From: Pseudomonadota bacterium | Lineage (GTDB): Bacteria; Pseudomonadota; Gammaproteobacteria; Burkholderiales; Thiobacillaceae | Assembly (NCBI GenBank): GCA_030653935.1 | Contig: JAURYL010000113.1 | Location: 1 to 64,000, forward strand | Reading direction: 5' to 3' | Length of the DNA stretch: 64,000 bases | Shown here: positions 8,752 through 18,222 of the stretch, one piece after another | Layout: each line of letters starts with the position of its first letter | How positions within the stretch are numbered: position 1 is the stretch's first letter | The notes under the pieces: model-generated | Told to the model about the DNA's origin: nothing | What the model saw: the letters and a program-made list of their open reading frames with translations, nothing else | Databases searched by the model: none | Position numbers and translations under genes: made by a program

Positions 8752-9297
8752 ATGAACCAGAAAGACGCCTGGAAACTGATCAACAACGCCGAACTGCTGC
8801 ACGGCGCCACTGAAATCGAATTGGCGCTCGACCATCTCGCCGCCCGCATCAGCGACGCCCTCGCCGATTCCTTTCCGGTCGCCCTCTGCGTCATGGGTGG
8901 CGGCGTGGTGTTCGCCGGCAAACTGCTGCCGCGCCTGGGATTTCCCCTGGAATTCGATTACCTGCATGCCACTCGTTACCGCAGCGGCACGCGCGGCGGC
9001 GAAATCGAATGGGCGGTGTTGCCGCGCATGGATTTGAGTGGTCGCACCGTGCTGGTCATGGATGACATCCTCGACGAAGGCCATACCCTCGCCGCCGCCA
9101 AACAACGCCTGCTGGAACTGGGCGTCGCCGACGTGAAAATCGCCGTGCTGGCGGACAAGGAACTCGGCCGCGAGAAGCCCATTACCGCCGATTTCATCGG
9201 CTTGTCACTCCCCGACCGCTACGTGTTCGGCATGGGCATGGACGCCTACGGACTCTGGCGCAATCTGCCGGGAATCTACGCAATGAAGGATGGTTGA
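8752..9297 (+). CDS. hpt: Hypoxanthine-guanine phosphoribosyltransferase
   Basis: Converts hypoxanthine or guanine plus PRPP to IMP or GMP in purine salvage. The 181 residues form a type I PRTase. The PRPP-binding loop is VLVMDDILDEGHTL (about 101-114). The pyrophosphate-loop region is CVMGGGVVFAG, the flexible loop contains ATRYRSG, and the C-terminal hood is DRYVFGMGMDAYGLWRNLPGIYA. The probable MTI/MTA phosphorylase downstream would release hypoxanthine or adenine, so the two genes may work together. Two unrelated small genes separate them. Confidence 0.9.
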   Translation: MNQKDAWKLINNAELLHGATEIELALDHLAARISDALADSFPVALCVMGGGVVFAGKLLPRLGFPLEFDYLHATRYRSGTRGGEIEWAVLPRMDLSGRTVLVMDDILDEGHTLAAAKQRLLELGVADVKIAVLADKELGREKPITADFIGLSLPDRYVFGMGMDAYGLWRNLPGIYAMKDG

Positions 9298-9341
9298 GAC
9301 TGGGTGGGTGATAGTCTTGGTTACCGCACAGGAGGTGTGAC

Positions 9342-9563
9342 ATGTACGCTGAACGCATCATTCTTGAAACGGATTCCCTTGGCCACCTGAAGCAGCAACC
9401 CCGGTTACCACCCAACAAGGCGGTTGAGGCCATCTTTCTGGTTCTCGACGAATCGGAACACCAGCTTGTCCGCCGCCCGCACCCTGAAATCGTCGGCAAG
9501 GTGCGAATCCTTGGTGACATCCTGGACAGCGTGCCGGAAATTGACTGGGATTTGCCGCGATGA
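9342..9563 (+). CDS. Small conserved-looking protein, possible antitoxin-like
   Basis: 73 residues starting MYAERIILETDSLG and ending in an acidic EIDWDLPR tail. A strong ribosome site (AGGAGG) lies 7 nt before the ATG. The core PPNKAVEAIFLVLDE resembles small proteins often found next to PIN toxins, but no toxin follows here. It overlaps a possible upstream ATG of the aspartyl-protease-like gene. No function can be assigned from sequence alone. Confidence 0.65.
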   Translation: MYAERIILETDSLGHLKQQPRLPPNKAVEAIFLVLDESEHQLVRRPHPEIVGKVRILGDILDSVPEIDWDLPR

Positions 9564-9628
9564 TCGCAGCACATACTCGGACGGTTACACAAACCGATCA
9601 TCAACCTATCGTCCCACAGGAGTCCGTG

Positions 9629-10009
9629 ATGGGTCTGGCCTATGCCACTTTGCAGTTGACCAATCTTTTCAATCGGAAGTCCGTCCAGGTCGAAGCCCTG
9701 GTCGATACAGGCGCGACATTCATGTGTGTCACCGAGGAGATCGCCACGCAACTGGGTTTCGATGTCACGGAAGTCAGCCAGCAAGTCGTCACCTTGGCGG
9801 ACGGCCATATGCGCAAGGTTCCGAAGATCGCGCCCATAGAAATCGCATTCGAAAACCGGTCTTACGTGACCGAGGCGATCGTGCTGGGCAACGAGCCTTT
9901 GCTCGGCGTCATACCGCTGGAGGCGATGGACTTGATCGTCGATCCCCGCCGGCAGAGGGTGGTGGTCAACCCCCAGCATCCCAATTATCCGGTCGCGCTG
10001 GCCAAATAG
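9629..10009 (+). CDS. Retropepsin-like aspartyl protease fold protein (clan AA)
   Basis: 126 residues with the single aspartyl-protease motif ALVDTGATFMCV (Asp-Thr-Gly near residue 30) and the hydrophobic-hydrophobic-Gly region LLGVIPLEAMDL. This is the size of half a pepsin, so it would act as a dimer. The start at 9629 (MGLAYATLQL) is chosen over 9560 because AGGAG lies 7 nt upstream and family members usually start MGL. It is co-oriented with the 73-residue gene before it. The substrate is unknown. Confidence 0.75.
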   Translation: MGLAYATLQLTNLFNRKSVQVEALVDTGATFMCVTEEIATQLGFDVTEVSQQVVTLADGHMRKVPKIAPIEIAFENRSYVTEAIVLGNEPLLGVIPLEAMDLIVDPRRQRVVVNPQHPNYPVALAK

Positions 10010-10118
10010 TGACAGAACCGGTGCGTCTGGCCAGGCGGCCACACGAGTCCTGTCCAAGTCCCCAATCACGCCATTCCGGCGGGATTTTTCGTAACCCACC
10101 TTCCAATCAATCGACATC

Positions 10119-10904
10119 ATGCTGGCCATCATCGGCGGTACCGGGCTGACCAAGCTGCCCGGCTTATCCATCACCCATCGACAAGTCATCCGCACCCCTT
10201 ACGGCGAACCGTCCGGGCCACTCACTTTTGGCGACCTCGACGGCCACCCCGTGGTGTTCCTGGCGCGCCACGGCTACGGCCACACCATTCCACCGCATCT
10301 GGTGAACTACCGCGCCAACATCTGGGCACTGCATGACCAGAAGGTCAGCCATGTGGTCTCCGTTGCCACAGTCGGCGGTATTCATGGCGACCTCGCACCT
10401 GGCTGTCTGGCTGTGCCGGATCAGATCATCGACTACACCCACGGGCGCGAAAACACTTTCGCCGACTATGGTGACAAACCGGTCACCCATCTTGATTTCA
10501 CCTGGCCCTATTGTGATGACATGCGGCAACGATGCATCGCGGCGCTGGAGCGGGCCGGCGAGAGTTTCATCAACGGTGGCGTCTATGCCAGCGTGCAGGG
10601 GCCGCGCCTGGAAACCAAGGCGGAGATCGACCGACTGGCCAAGGACGGCGCCGACATGGTGGGCATGACCGGCATGCCGGAAGCCTACCTGGCGCGCGAA
10701 ATCGGCCTCTGTTACGCGGCGGTTGCGGTCTCCGTGAACTGGGCGGCCGGTCGCGGCGACAGCGCTACCGCGATCTCGGCCGAGATGATCGAAGCCACCC
10801 TCGACGACGTCATGGGGCGCTTGCGCACGGTGCTGAGGAATCTTGCCTGCATGAGCTACGGTAAAGACGCTCCGGCCGGCAATGGCGGTGTTTGTTCGGC
10901 CTGA
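10119..10904 (+). CDS. Methylthioadenosine/S-methyl-5'-thioinosine phosphorylase
   Basis: A purine nucleoside phosphorylase family member (MTAP/PNP-II type) that cleaves 5'-methylthio-nucleosides with phosphate. The 261 residues start MLAIIGGTGLTKL (phosphate-binding GGTG). Phosphate and substrate motifs RHGYGHTIPPHLVNYRAN, SVATVGGIHGDLAPG, YASVQGPRLETKAEI and MVGMTGMPEAYLARE follow. It looks closest to the S-methyl-5'-thioinosine phosphorylase type known from Pseudomonas (PA3004). Such an enzyme yields hypoxanthine, the substrate of the HPRT encoded 1 kb upstream. MTA versus MTI preference cannot be read with certainty. Confidence 0.88.
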   Translation: MLAIIGGTGLTKLPGLSITHRQVIRTPYGEPSGPLTFGDLDGHPVVFLARHGYGHTIPPHLVNYRANIWALHDQKVSHVVSVATVGGIHGDLAPGCLAVPDQIIDYTHGRENTFADYGDKPVTHLDFTWPYCDDMRQRCIAALERAGESFINGGVYASVQGPRLETKAEIDRLAKDGADMVGMTGMPEAYLAREIGLCYAAVAVSVNWAAGRGDSATAISAEMIEATLDDVMGRLRTVLRNLACMSYGKDAPAGNGGVCSA

Positions 10905-10928
10905 TGCGGGAGATGTCTATCCGCATTT

Positions 10929-10985
10929 GTAGCGCAGGCGTCTCGCCTGCGTCTTTTAACCCGGCAGGCGAGACGCCTGCGCTAC
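10929..10985. repeat. Palindromic repeat, family B (GTAGCGCAGGCGTCTCGCCTGC)
   Basis: GTAGCGCAGGCGTCTCGCCTGC is followed by its inverse (ending GCCTGCGCTAC), separated by GTCTTTTAACCCG. Its right arm (10963-10986) is identical over 24 nt to the start of the terminal CRISPR spacer at 1463. Confidence 0.9.
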
Positions 10986-10997
10986 AAGACCGCTGAC

Positions 10998-11522
10998 ATG
11001 CCTATCCGCGACATCCTGCGCATGGGCGATGCGCGCCTGCTGCAAGTAGCCGAGAAAGTGGACGTTTTCGATACCTCGGAACTGCATGCGCTGGTCACCG
11101 ACCTCATCGAGACCATGCATGCCAACGACGGCGCCGGCCTGGCCGCGCCGCAGATCGGGGTGAATCTGCAAGTGGTGGTATTCGGTGTGGAGAGCAACCC
11201 GCGTTATCCGGATGCCGAAGTGGTGCCGTTCACGGTGTTGGTCAATCCGGTCCTGACAGCCTTGTCGGAGGAAGTGGAGGAGGGCTGGGAAGGCTGCCTG
11301 TCCTTGCCCGGCCTGCGCGGCAAGGTGCCGCGCCACACTCGTCTGCGCTACAGCGGCTTCGATCAATTCGGGCAGGCCATAGCGCGTGAGGTGAGCGGCT
11401 TCCATGCACGGGTCGTGCAACATGAAACCGACCACCTCTGGGGCATCCTCTATCCCCGGCGGATACGCGACCTGCGCAATTTCGGCTTCAGCGACGTGCT
11501 GTCACCCGAGCGCACGGCCTGA
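10998..11522 (+). CDS. def: Peptide deformylase
   Basis: Removes the N-formyl group from nascent proteins; an Fe(II)/metal hydrolase. The three family motifs are present: [11 protein letters not shown] (about 49-59), EGCLSLPG with the metal-binding Cys, and QHETDHLWG with the two metal His and catalytic Glu. The 174 residues match the usual length. It is preceded directly by a family B palindrome and stands alone before the flagellin promoter. It may be the main deformylase or a paralogue; no fmt follows it here. Confidence 0.95.
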   Translation: MPIRDILRMGDARLLQVAEKVDVFDTSELHALVTDLIETMHANDGAGLAAPQIGVNLQVVVFGVESNPRYPDAEVVPFTVLVNPVLTALSEEVEEGWEGCLSLPGLRGKVPRHTRLRYSGFDQFGQAIAREVSGFHARVVQHETDHLWGILYPRRIRDLRNFGFSDVLSPERTA

Positions 11523-11557
11523 ACCAGGCGCGGTTCAAAAAATATTTCAAAAAAACC

Positions 11558-11584
11558 TAAAGTTTTTTCAGCCATGACCGAAAA
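11558..11584 (+). promoter_or_regulatory. Sigma28 (FliA)-type promoter of flagellin
   Basis: TAAAGTTT (11558-11565), an 11-nt spacer, then ACCGAAAA (11577-11584). The consensus is TAAAGTTT-N11-GCCGATAA. It lies 80 bp upstream of the flagellin ATG, which has AAGGAG at 11651-11656. Confidence 0.85.
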
Positions 11585-11663
11585 CGGGGCAAGGCAAGGA
11601 AGTTCATCCAAGCCTCGGAGGCAGAAGCCCTCCCTCAATCGACCCTAGAAAAGGAGTTTTATC

Positions 11664-12584
11664 ATGGCAATCGGTGACATCAGCCTTACCTCTTCAATGC
11701 GTTCCAACTTGATGGGCCTGCAGAACACTTCAAGGCTGCTGGCAAGTACCGAGGAACGTCTTTCCAGTGGCAAGCGCGTCGGCACGGCAGTCGACAACCC
11801 CGCCAACTTTTTTGCGGCGCAAGGCCACAATACCCGCGCCAACCTGCTGACCGGCCTCAAGGACAACATCAGTGAAGCCATTCAGACGGTGAAGTCCGCG
11901 GATTCCGGCATCAAGGGCGTGCTTTCCACCATTGAAGCCCTGCGCGGTATCGTCACCCAGGCGCGTTCCGCCATCAACGACACGGTCAACAGCGGGACGA
12001 TCCTGGCCGGCTCGAACGCGGCGGATGCAACCGGCTTTACTGGTACTGCCGGCCTGACCGGGCAGTACAACCGCTTGGTCGAGCAGTTGAACAACCTGGT
12101 GACCGACTCCAGCTACAAGGGCACCAACTTCCTGACCAGCGGTAGCGTGACGCTGACGGTGAACCTGAACGAGAACGCCACGACCAAGATCGTGATGTCC
12201 GGCTTCAACTCCGGCGCCAGCGGCTTGGCCATTTCCGGTGGTGGTACTTCTCTGACCGTCGCGGGAACGACCGGTAGCATCACGGCAAAGGATCTCGACA
12301 GCGCGGCCGAACTGGATGCGATCGAGGCTACGCTGAATACCGCGATTGCGACCTTGCAAACCAAGGCCTCCGAGCTGTCGTCCAACCTCAATACGCTGAC
12401 GACCAGACAGACCTTCATTACCGACATGGTGAACACCTTGACCGTCGGTGCGACCAAGTTGACCGAGGCCGACACCAATGAGGAGGGGGCGAACCTGCTC
12501 TCGCTGCAAACCAAGCAGTCGTTGGGGACTACCGCACTGAGTATTTCCTCGCAGGCTGAACAGGGCATCTTGAGACTGTTCTAA
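11664..12584 (+). CDS. fliC: Flagellin
   Basis: The 306-residue flagellar filament subunit. The conserved N-terminal D0/D1 helices contain TEERLSSGKRVGTAVDNPANFFAAQ. The C-terminal coiled region holds TRQTFITDMVNTLTVGATKLT and ends QAEQGILRLF. The central Ser/Thr/Gly-rich D2/D3-like part (about 110-215) is short and a plausible O-glycan acceptor. Transcription is from the sigma28-type promoter. FlbT, FlaF and a pseudaminic acid pathway follow, pointing to FlaF/FlbT-controlled export or translation and to glycosylation. The N-terminal part looks closer to alphaproteobacterial-type flagellins than to E. coli FliC. Confidence 0.95.
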   Translation: MAIGDISLTSSMRSNLMGLQNTSRLLASTEERLSSGKRVGTAVDNPANFFAAQGHNTRANLLTGLKDNISEAIQTVKSADSGIKGVLSTIEALRGIVTQARSAINDTVNSGTILAGSNAADATGFTGTAGLTGQYNRLVEQLNNLVTDSSYKGTNFLTSGSVTLTVNLNENATTKIVMSGFNSGASGLAISGGGTSLTVAGTTGSITAKDLDSAAELDAIEATLNTAIATLQTKASELSSNLNTLTTRQTFITDMVNTLTVGATKLTEADTNEEGANLLSLQTKQSLGTTALSISSQAEQGILRLF

Positions 12585-12609
12585 TCGGGTGATGCTCGGT
12601 AACTTGACT

Positions 12610-12641
12610 CGTGTGAGCTCACGGGCTCACACGGGAGGAGG
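12610..12641 (+). promoter_or_regulatory. Hairpin directly before a strong ribosome site
   Basis: CGTGTGAGC (12610-12618) pairs perfectly with GCTCACACG (12625-12633) around a 6-nt loop. GGAGGAGGG follows immediately and the ATG is at 12647. There is no U-tract, so it is not an ordinary terminator. It could control translation or stabilise the flagellin mRNA end. Confidence 0.6.
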
Positions 12642-12646
12642 GTGAA

Positions 12647-13423
12647 ATGGTCACTGAAATCTCAGGGACTGGTGTTAGTCACTCGGTAGCTAGTCAAACT
12701 GGTACAACGGCCGCGCAACGGCCTGTTGGGACGGTTCGTCCGGATGATGCAGGGTTGTCGCGGCCAGGTGCGTCGCGTGACAAGCAGGTGCTGGCTTCCA
12801 CTCAGGTGGCGGGTACCTATGCACAGTTGCGCGTCCGTCAAGATGCTTTGAATCAGGCTGCGTCGGTGGTTCGCGAAGTGAGCGATACGGTTGAGCAATC
12901 GGACAAATTGCTGGGCAAGGTCGAGAATAATCTGGGTGAGATCGTGAAAATGTACCCGCCTTATCCGATTGACAGCCCGCAACGAATCTCTTTGCTTAAC
13001 GATATTTCTGGTTTGCGCAAACAGATTGAGGCACTGACTTTCCCGCCTTCGGATACGGTTGACGCCGTTGGACGCCTGCTTGGAAAGCAGGCAGACGCCA
13101 CTGATACGGCAGGCGATACTGCCACGAAGCTGGACACGCTTGCAGCCATCAGGGATCAGATGTGGGATATCCCCGCGCTTGACCCCCTGGCGGCAAGCAA
13201 TGCGGAAGTAAGCGAGGCGTTTGACCAGGTCAAAGCCACAAAGTCATCTCTTGAAGATTTGAAAAATGGCATGTGGGACGACGTGGCCAGTTTTGTGAAA
13301 CAGGCGCAGTCGCCTGAAGCGCAAAACGAAGCGGCCGGTGTCCGTGGTCAGCTTGCCGATCTTGGCAATCTTGGGATCGGTAGCAACGCAAGCCAGTTGA
13401 ACCAGGCTGTCGAGTCGAAGTAA
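12647..13423 (+). CDS. Unknown protein of the flagellin locus, predicted alpha-helical
   Basis: 258 residues, not recognised. The first ~45 residues are low-complexity Ser/Thr/Gln. Long heptad-like helices follow (about 60-100, including VVREVSDTVEQSDKLLGKVENNLGEIV as a feature). A Pro-rich turn MYPPYPID (near 103) and further helices with ISGLRKQIEAL and DQVKATKSSLEDLKN come next. No signal peptide or membrane segment is seen. It sits between flagellin and flbT with a strong GGAGG site, so a flagellar role (export partner, minor filament or hook-associated protein, or FlaG/FliD-like helper) is inferred only from position. Confidence 0.75.
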   Translation: MVTEISGTGVSHSVASQTGTTAAQRPVGTVRPDDAGLSRPGASRDKQVLASTQVAGTYAQLRVRQDALNQAASVVREVSDTVEQSDKLLGKVENNLGEIVKMYPPYPIDSPQRISLLNDISGLRKQIEALTFPPSDTVDAVGRLLGKQADATDTAGDTATKLDTLAAIRDQMWDIPALDPLAASNAEVSEAFDQVKATKSSLEDLKNGMWDDVASFVKQAQSPEAQNEAAGVRGQLADLGNLGIGSNASQLNQAVESK

Positions 13424-13439
13424 CGGAGAGGTAGGGCAA

Positions 13440-13838
13440 ATGCCTCTAAAACTTGATTTGCGGCCCCACGAGAAGTTGTTTCTCGGTGGGGCCGTTCTCG
13501 TTAACGGCGACAGTCGCTGTCAGTTGACTGTCCTGAACGATGTTCCGGTATTGCGCGAGAAAGACATCCTCAAGGAAGAGGATGCCGACACACCCTGTAA
13601 ACGGATCTATCTCGCGGTTCAGATGATGTACATGGATGCCCCCAGTCTGGCGCGCTACCACCAGTATTACTGGGAGCAGGTGAAGGCTGTGGTCGAGGTG
13701 GCACCCAGCACCACGGAACGAATCGGCAAGGTGAGCGATTTCGTGCTGGAAGGGCAGTATTACCAGGCGCTGAAAGCGGCGCGAGAATTGATTCGTTACG
13801 AACAGGAGTTGCTCAGCAATGCCCGCAAACCCGCTTGA
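13440..13838 (+). CDS. flbT: Flagellar biosynthesis repressor FlbT
   Basis: In Caulobacter, FlbT binds flagellin mRNA and ties flagellin translation to hook completion (family knowledge). The 132 residues start MPLKLDLRPHEKLFLGGAVLVNG, the classic FlbT opening, and contain RIYLAVQMMYMD and VLEGQYYQALKAARELIRYE. GGAGAGG precedes the ATG. The gene overlaps flaF by 20 bp. This pair is typical of alphaproteobacteria and uncommon in beta/gamma lineages. Confidence 0.93.
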   Translation: MPLKLDLRPHEKLFLGGAVLVNGDSRCQLTVLNDVPVLREKDILKEEDADTPCKRIYLAVQMMYMDAPSLARYHQYYWEQVKAVVEVAPSTTERIGKVSDFVLEGQYYQALKAARELIRYEQELLSNARKPA

Positions 13839-14196
13839 TGCCTACCGTAGCGTGGAAAAAGCCACGTTGTCGCAACGCGATCTCGAAGCGACCGTGTTGA
13901 CCAAGGCGGCCCAGCAATTGCAGCAGCTCAAGGATAACTGGACGCGCGAGGATCACGACGCACAACTCGAAGATGCGCTCAGCTACAACCAGCGTGTCTG
14001 GACCTTCTTTCAGGCGGAGTTGTCGGTGGAGGACAACCCATTGCCCGAGGAAATCAGGCGCAATCTGCTGGCCCTCAGTTTTTTCGTGGATCGCCGCTCC
14101 TTCGAGGTTCTGGCCTATCCGGCTCCCGAGAAGCTCGATATTCTCATCAGCATCAACAACAACGTCGCGGCGGGATTGCGCGGTGATGCCGGCTGA
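13819..14196 (+). CDS. flaF: Flagellar biosynthesis regulator FlaF
   Basis: FlaF acts with FlbT as a positive factor or chaperone for flagellin synthesis and secretion. The 125 residues include NPLDAYRSVEK, ARE-type helices, ALSYNQRVWTFFQAELSVEDNPLPEEIRRNLLALS and FVDRRSFEVL, all typical of the FlaF family. AGGAG lies just upstream inside flbT. It overlaps flbT, so the two are translated together. Confidence 0.93.
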   Translation: MPANPLDAYRSVEKATLSQRDLEATVLTKAAQQLQQLKDNWTREDHDAQLEDALSYNQRVWTFFQAELSVEDNPLPEEIRRNLLALSFFVDRRSFEVLAYPAPEKLDILISINNNVAAGLRGDAG

Positions 14197-14201
14197 GGTA
14201 A

Positions 14202-16389
<2,188 letters not shown>

Positions 16390-16393
<4 letters not shown>

Positions 16394-17091
16394 AACTCTG
16401 CGTGATTCCCGCGCGCGGCGGCAGCAAGCGGATCCCACGCAAGAACATCCGCCTGTTCGCCGGCCGCCCGATCGTCGCCTGGTCCATCCAGGCCGCGCTG
16501 GATTCCGGCTTGTTCGACCGCGTGATGGTGTCTACCGATGACCCGGAGATCGCCGAAGTGGCGCGTGCCCACGGCGCGGAAATCCCGTTCTTGCGCCCCC
16601 GCGAGTTGGCCGACGACCACACCGGCACCAACGCCGTGGCCAAACAGGCCATCCGCTGGCATGGTGAGCAAGGCATATCGGTGGAATACGCATGCTGTCT
16701 CTATGCCACCGCCCCGTTTGTGCGCGCCGCTGATCTGCGTGATGCGCATGAGCGTCTGGTGGATTCCGGCAAATCCTTCGTGTTCTCCGTCACCAGCTTT
16801 CCCTTTCCCATCCAGCGCGCGCTGCGGCTCAATTCCCAAGGTGAAGTGGAAGCGATGTACCCGGAATACCGCACCACCCGCTCGCAAGACCTGGAGCCGG
16901 CCTGGCACGATGCCGGCCAGTTTTACTGGGGCCGTGCGGAGGCATTCCTGAGCGACGAGATATTGTTCTCGCCCGCTTCCCTGCCGTTCATCCTGCCGCG
17001 GCATCGGGTACAGGATATCGACAGCGAGGAAGACTGGCTGCGCGCCGAGTTGATGCACCAAGCAATGTTGCTGTCGGAAAATGCGGCGTGA
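16390..17091 (+). CDS. pseF: Pseudaminic acid cytidylyltransferase PseF
   Basis: Activates pseudaminic acid to CMP-Pse with CTP. The 233 residues match the CMP-nonulosonate synthetase family. The nucleotide-binding N-terminus is VIPARGGSKRIPRKNI, with STDDPEIAEVA and FLRPRELADDHTGTN following. A late QDIDSEEDWLRAE is typical of PseF/NeuA. The ATGA overlap with pseC implies coupling. In simple pse operons pseG follows directly; here a toxin-antitoxin pair intervenes. Confidence 0.95.
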
Positions 17092-17144
17092 TTTGTGGCC
17101 ACAAAGGCCCCTGCGGGGGAGTCAACAGACTGATTGTTAATTAC

Positions 17145-17169
17145 ACTTACGATGTAATATGTGTACACA
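17145..17169 (+). promoter_or_regulatory. Promoter/operator of the Phd-type antitoxin
   Basis: A TAATAT -10-like box (17155-17160) overlaps the perfect palindrome TGTGTACACA (17160-17169). TTACAC...GATGTAA forms a further inverted repeat just upstream. YefM/Phd antitoxins are known to bind palindromes with a TGTACA core, so autoregulation is likely. Confidence 0.6.
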
Positions 17170-17193
17170 AATAACGGATTTTGAGGATAAATC

Positions 17194-17463
17194 ATGTCAA
17201 CCCATCAAATTTCTGTGCGCGACCTGAGAGGGCGGCTTTCCGACTGCCTTCATGCAGTCGCAGCGGGTGAGACGCTGCTGATTACATCGCGCAATCGCCC
17301 GGTAGCCCGTTTGCTTGCTGTTCAGGCCAGCCCGGAAGGGCTGCCCGATATACCTGGAGTGGCTTGGTCAACCGCGTCGCCACAGGTGAGCAGGCCCGTT
17401 GCGGAATGCCCGCCCATCACCGGTGAAACGTTGGCGGATTGGGTGATCGCCAACCGTCGCTAA
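17194..17463 (+). CDS. Phd/YefM-family antitoxin
   Basis: 89 residues with the Phd fold opening: HQISVRDLRGRLSDCLHAVAAGETLLITSRNRPVARL, a typical DNA-binding and dimerisation half. An extended C-terminal region (about 50-89) should bind and block the toxin. The partner PIN gene is 299 bp downstream rather than adjacent, because repeats lie between them. The TGTACA operator upstream fits autoregulation. Confidence 0.88.
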   Translation: MSTHQISVRDLRGRLSDCLHAVAAGETLLITSRNRPVARLLAVQASPEGLPDIPGVAWSTASPQVSRPVAECPPITGETLADWVIANRR

Positions 17464-17762
17464 CGATCATGGCGGCGAGGCCTGATGAAGCCCCCGATAA
17501 CGCTCCCAAGCTGCAGAACCAAACAGGTAGCCCGGATGGAGCGAAGGCGGAATCCGGGAAGGGGTGTGGCGCGTTCCCTGGATATCCCTGTAGCGCCGGC
17601 GCCCTCGCTGGCGTCCGGCCAGCGATGCAAAAGTGCGCCGCACCACCAGAACCGCCCATTGCGGGTGCAGATGGAGCGGCTTTGGGGACGCAGCGGTTGT
17701 CTCGTATTGCTGGCCGGACGCCGGCGAGGGCGCCGGCGCTACAGCCCCTAAGGAATGAGTGA
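17464..17762. repeat. Repeat-filled gap between antitoxin and toxin (family C half-element and family D)
   Basis: A left part (17516-17578) carries GAACCAAACAGGTAGCCCGGATG and a following stretch also present at about 29207-29270, i.e. half of a family C element. A right part (17589-17743) has TGTAGCGCCGGCGCC... at one end and its inverse ...GGCGCCGGCGCTACA at the other (family D with a ~70 bp loop). No gene is supported; ORFs 17417-17659, 17439-17762 and 17485-17751 are translations of repeats. Confidence 0.85.
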
Positions 17763-18212
17763 ATGTCTGCGCCGATCTGTTATTTCGACACCTCTGCTCT
17801 GGTCAAACTGTACGTTCTCGAAGCAGGTAGTAGCGAGATTGCCGCGTTGTTTGGCAGTTCAGAACGATGCGCATGCCATGAAATTGCCTACGTGGAAACA
17901 CGCGCGGCCCTGGCCAGTGCGTTGCGTGGCGGGCGTCTGGATAGCGTCGCCCACGCCGCTTGCGTCAGCCGTTTCGTTTCCGACTGGCAGACTTCCATTT
18001 CCTATGTGAGAACCGACCCAGACCTGTTGCTCCGGGCTGCGGAGTTGGCGGAAGGCTTTGCCTTGCGTGGCTACGATGCCATGCATCTGGCCAGTGCAGA
18101 TCGTTTGCTTACCGTTTTACCTGCCACCCTGTTCGTGAGTTTCGATCAGGTGTTGAACCGGGCTGCCAAGCTGCTCGGATTTACCTTGCCGCCCTTTGTG
18201 CCCATCGCCTGA
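17763..18212 (+). CDS. PIN-domain ribonuclease toxin (VapC-like)
   Basis: A 149-residue PIN domain with the expected acidic residues: CYFDTSALVKLY (first Asp), EIAYVETRAAL (Glu), GYDAMHLASADRL (Asp) and VSFDQVLNRAAKLLG (last Asp). PIN toxins cut tRNA or rRNA. The likely antitoxin is the Phd-type protein upstream. The pair sits between pseF and pseG and may have entered as a cargo module. It lacks its own evident promoter, and its ribosome site is weak (AAGGAATGAGTGA). Confidence 0.88.
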   Translation: MSAPICYFDTSALVKLYVLEAGSSEIAALFGSSERCACHEIAYVETRAALASALRGGRLDSVAHAACVSRFVSDWQTSISYVRTDPDLLLRAAELAEGFALRGYDAMHLASADRLLTVLPATLFVSFDQVLNRAAKLLGFTLPPFVPIA

Positions 18213-18222
18213 TGTCGGGAAC

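Noticed and set aside
17439-17762. Small ORFs between antitoxin and toxin (17417-17659, 17439-17762, 17485-17751)
   Set aside because: They translate dispersed repeats; similar peptides appear wherever these repeats occur.
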